A stretch of 29,738 bases of DNA, taken from contig CAWEYR010000015.1 of the NCBI GenBank assembly GCA_963813345.1, positions 1 to 29,738 on the forward strand, read 5' to 3'. Of this stretch, positions 27,393-29,738 are shown piece after piece. Position 1 is the stretch's first letter. Each line of letters opens with the position of its first letter. The translations under genes were made by a program, and so were the position numbers. The stretch is from CAWDDA01 sp963813345 (GTDB lineage Bacteria > Acidobacteriota > Blastocatellia > RBC074). Below the pieces are notes generated by a model that saw only the letters and a program-made list of their open reading frames with translations, was not told the DNA's origin and did no database searches.

Positions 27393-29738
27393 TTGCGAAT
27401 TGGTTTCGACACCCGGGAGGCCGTCGCGGTGATCTATTGGTGGGATATTTCGTCAGATGGGATAGAAAAGGTGCAGGGCGCTAGCTCACTTTTGGGACGA
27501 CGGTTCAATTCCGCAGAGTTTTACTCGCGGCGATTGGATGAGGTTGACACATCCGGACGACAGGTCACGGATCGAATCGAGTGTCGCCGATGCCATCGAG
27601 AGTGAGGACGAAACCTATCAGATCGACTACCGCATTCTCAACTCGGATGGCAGATATGTTGGCGTGACGGAGGTTGGATGGATCGAGCGTGACGAAACCG
27701 AGCACGCCTTTCGCGTCCTTTGCCGGATTACTCAGTCCGCACCTGTCCCGCCCGTTTCCGGCGGGACAGTGAAGCATGAAAAGACGTTCCGCTCGTTTGC
27801 TGATCATTATCCCGATTTCATTTCGAGACTTGATCGCGATCTAAAGCACACCTATATCAATCCCGCTTTTGAAAGGGCTCTTGGCTTCCGTGCGGCAGAC
27901 TATATCGGGCGTAAAGCGGGCGAGCTGTCGCTACCGCCAGGCGTGCCTCAGATCTATGAAGAAAAGGCCGCGGCCGTGCTGACCAGCAGACAGGAGGAGC
28001 GTTTCGAGTTCTGCATAACGACAGAAGAACAGGGAACGCGACACTACCAGACGCGTCTTATTCCTGAACTTGACGAGGAGGGTGAGGTTGAGTCGCTGTT
28101 GAGCGTTACCTATGAAATCACATCGCACAAGCTGGCAGAAGACAAATGGCGCGACAGTGATGAAAGACTTCGAATGGCGCTCGATGCAGCCGACGTTGGA
28201 CCATGGCAATGGGACGTTCGAAACGAGAGGATAACGCTTGACGGCAAAGCGCGCGAGTTGATCGGCCTGAGCGAAGACTTCAATGGCTCATCCGAACAGT
28301 TCCTGGCTGCGATACATCCCGACGACCGTGCCGCAGTGGATCTTGGCGTCCGCCGCAGCCTTGATACCGGAGCTGACTTTCGCGTCGAGTTCAGGCTCGC
28401 ATCTTCATCACCTGATGACGAGAAGTGGTTACTGGCCAAGGGACAGCTCTACAAGGATGCTGCCGGGACACCTGAGCGCCTGCTGGGGATCGTCTATGAC
28501 ATAACTCCGCGCAAGCAGATCGATGTTGCGCGGCAGCAAATGCTTGAGCGCGAGCAGGCGTTGCGAGTCGACGCGGAAACGGCAGCACATGCGAGAGATG
28601 AGTTTCTTGCGATTATCTCGCACGAATTGCGCACGCCGTTGAGCGCCATTCTCGGGTGGGCACAATTGCTCCGCTCAAGACAACCCGGTGACGGTGTGTA
28701 CGAGCGCGCAATAGATACAATTGATCGGAATGCGAGACGCCAGAATCAGCTGATAGAAGACCTGCTCGATACCTCGCGGATCATCAGTGGCAAGCTTCGA
28801 ATCGACGTCCAGGCACTTTATGTTATACCGCTTGTTGAGGAGGCCATGGAGGTGGTTCGTCCGGCGGCAAACGCTCGCGGAATTACGCTCGATCTACGCG
28901 TCGAATCCGCAGAGAACGTGATCATGGGTGACCAGAACAGGCTCCAACAGGTCCTCTGGAATCTGCTTTCCAACGCCATCAAATTCACTCCGCCGGGCGG
29001 ACGCGTGGAAGTTCGTGTGACGCACGAAGGGTCAGATGCAAAAATCATTGTCAGGGACACTGGCAAAGGAATCTCTCCTCAGTTTCTTCCATATGTCTTT
29101 GATCCTTTCAGACAGGAGGATTCTTCGAGTGCGCGTCGCCAGGGAGGCCTTGGGCTGGGATTGGCGCTTGCCAAGCGGCTGGTCGAGTTGCACGGTGGCA
29201 CAATCGAAGCGCAAAGTCCGGGTGACGGCGACGGGGCGATCTTTACCGTTACGTTGCCCTCACAGACGGCAGGCAGAACGACTGCGAAGATGAACCTGGG
29301 CGAGATGGAACGGGCGATCGAGGCTGTAAACAGGCCTAATCTTGACGGTGCCTTGATTCTTGTAGTCGACGATGACGCGGACGTTCGGGACCTGCTTGCG
29401 ATCAGACTGGGGCAGTACGGCGCATCGATCGAGACGGCTGAATCAGTCGAAGCGGCTCTCGCATCGATCGCGAACGAGGCTACGCGTCCGGATCTGATTG
29501 TGTCTGACATCGCCATGCCAGGTGAGGATGGGTTTGCACTAATCGAGAAGGTGCGCGGACTTCCGCCAGATGGAGGTGGACGAATTCCTGCGGTTGCACT
29601 CACGGCCTACAGCCGAGTGAAAGATCGCCTCGAAGCGCTCGCTGCTGGATTTCAGATGCATCTCTCGAAGCCCGTCGACGCGTCCGAACTCGCGCTCGCC
29701 CTCGCCAGCATCCTCGAACGATCCAGAAACCGTCCATA
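27393..29738 (+). CDS. Multi-PAS hybrid histidine kinase, partial at window edge
   Basis: Sensor kinase of ~780 visible residues with no TM segment, so probably cytoplasmic. Order: PAS 1 (VIYWWDIS, then GSIPQSFTRGDWMRLTHPDDR), PAS 2 (FADHYPDFISRLDRDLKHTYINPAFERALGF), PAS 3 with PAC (LRMALDAADVGPWQWDV...GIVYDITPRKQ), HisKA with the phospho-acceptor in IISHELRTPLSAILGW (His 28621-28623), HATPase_c with the N box LLSNAIKFTPPGG, DTGKGIS and GGLGLGLALAKRLVELHGG, and a REC domain with acceptor Asp 29506-29508 (IVSDIAMPGEDG). A frame break near 27495 separates the first PAS half from the rest. The N-terminal start is uncertain (TTG 27393 is the first start in frame). The sequence ends just after the REC domain, so little is missing. 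A partnership with the NtrC-type regulator is only a guess. Confidence 0.85.

Overview
The window looks like a chromosomal contig from an uncultured or soil Acidobacteriota-type bacterium. The best taxonomic hints are an ADOP-type MacB/FtsX permease, the purple-acid-phosphatase-like metallophosphoesterase, an exported DinB-like protein, and a group of small stress proteins (CHRD, PA2169/DUF2383, BON lipoprotein, CBS pair, lmo0937) that often occur in that phylum. This is inference from family resemblance. I see no rRNA or tRNA gene and no CRISPR array.

Layout. 1-246 is a high-GC fragment with coding character on the minus strand that does not match the rest. 247-807 is the C-terminal part of a metallophosphoesterase. 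965-6650 holds a GH78 alpha-L-rhamnosidase, an S9 prolyl-oligopeptidase-type peptidase and an exported DinB-like protein. 6789-8546 holds mscL, a YggT-like membrane protein and a zinc-ribbon membrane protein. 8590-11186 (minus strand) holds an M48 metalloprotease and a secreted ricin-type lectin. 11310-13298 is a DUF485/ActP acetate-symporter pair. 13326-14578 is a complete-length IS3-family element with inverted repeats and a 3-bp target duplication. 14668-18972 is an intact Lhr-type helicase. 19087-21556 is the ADOP permease. 21693-23072 is an NtrC-type sigma-54-dependent response regulator. 23262-27130 is a run of small envelope/stress genes. 27393 to the end is a multi-PAS hybrid histidine kinase cut by the window edge.

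Main finding. The intergenic regions carry at least six -24/-12 (sigma-54) promoter candidates with the GG-N10-GC core. Three or four are near-perfect: in front of the M48 protease (minus), the CHRD gene, the acidic-ORF/BON operon and the YggT-like gene. A weaker divergent pair lies between the CBS gene and a small membrane protein. An NtrC-type activator is encoded in the middle of the set. I propose a local RpoN-dependent envelope or general stress regulon.

Other structure. The gene-free gaps are rich in palindromic elements: a dispersed family built on GTTCAAGCTT...AGCTTG, a compound palindrome after the permease, and a 174-bp nested cruciform at 25485-25658. About two dozen small frame breaks interrupt otherwise well-conserved genes across most of the window. 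They are much more likely to be read or assembly indels than true pseudogenes, so several genes are annotated across the breaks.
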